Source: Paenibacillus campinasensis
GTDB lineage: Bacteria > Bacillota > Bacilli > Paenibacillales > Paenibacillaceae
NCBI RefSeq assembly: GCF_002272015.1
Contig: NZ_NPBY01000009.1
Location: 35,346 to 99,345 of the forward strand
DNA length: 64,000 nucleotides
Direction: 5' to 3'
Positions within the stretch are counted from its first letter, which is position 1; every line of letters starts with the position of its first letter. The position numbers were made by a program, and so were the translations under genes. The notes beneath the pieces are model-generated. The model was given only the letters and a program-made list of their open reading frames with translations. It did no database searches and was not told the origin of the DNA. Below, piece after piece: positions 63,983 to 64,000 of this stretch.

Positions 63983-64000
63983 AATAATAAATTATAAATC

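Overview
The window is one contiguous stretch of chromosome from an endospore-forming, fairly GC-rich Firmicute, most likely Paenibacillus or a close relative. The evidence is a complete spoIIIA operon and spoIVB, a Bacillus-subtilis-like order of housekeeping genes, a T-box leader, a Bacillus-type Fnr with a C-terminal cysteine cluster, a YesM/YesN-type two-component pair, and secreted proteins with copper-amine-oxidase-N 'stalk' domains. No rRNA, tRNA, insertion sequence, prophage or CRISPR array was seen.

Layout. (1) 1-4.8 kb: a small unknown protein, an AraC regulator, and a divergent sugar-metabolism trio (Gfo/Idh/MocA oxidoreductase, TIM-barrel isomerase, ThuA-like protein). (2) 4.9-6.0 kb: a uracil-DNA-glycosylase-like protein and an HxlR regulator. 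(3) 6.1-17.1 kb: an anaerobic-metabolism island with nirB, nirD, a formate/nitrite channel, fnr (reverse strand), adhE, pflB and pflA. The three forward units nirB, adhE and pflB each carry a TGTGA-N6-TCACA Fnr box exactly 41.5 bp upstream of the start point predicted from a good -10 box, so they look like one Fnr-activated regulon encoded beside its regulator. adhE is broken by an internal deletion with a frame change between its two enzymatic domains. (4) 17.4-26.4 kb: a lone sugar-type solute-binding lipoprotein, a YesM/YesN two-component pair, a family 3 beta-N-acetylhexosaminidase and a large secreted stalk-domain protein. (5) 26.7-34.2 kb: a metal-homeostasis region with zur, yidD, T-box-controlled metG, Zur-box-controlled znuA-znuC-znuB, ccdA and mntR.

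(6) 33.8-64 kb is the conserved sporulation/housekeeping backbone in B. subtilis order: mntR, yqhO, yqhP-yqhQ (reverse), yqhR, aroQ, yqhT, efp, yqhV, spoIIIAA-AH, accB-accC, asp23-like, nusB, folD, xseA-xseB, ispA, dxs, tlyA, argR, recN, spoIVB, and at the right edge what looks like the spo0A upstream region. Relative to that order, four inserts stand out: a stalk-domain GHL10 glycosidase after mntR, an aspartokinase after efp, amaP plus a DUF2273 gene after asp23, and an unknown membrane-anchored protein between tlyA and argR.

Start codons were mostly chosen by Shine-Dalgarno spacing. Regulatory sites were called by eye from known consensus sequences, and family assignments rest on recognised motifs rather than database searches.
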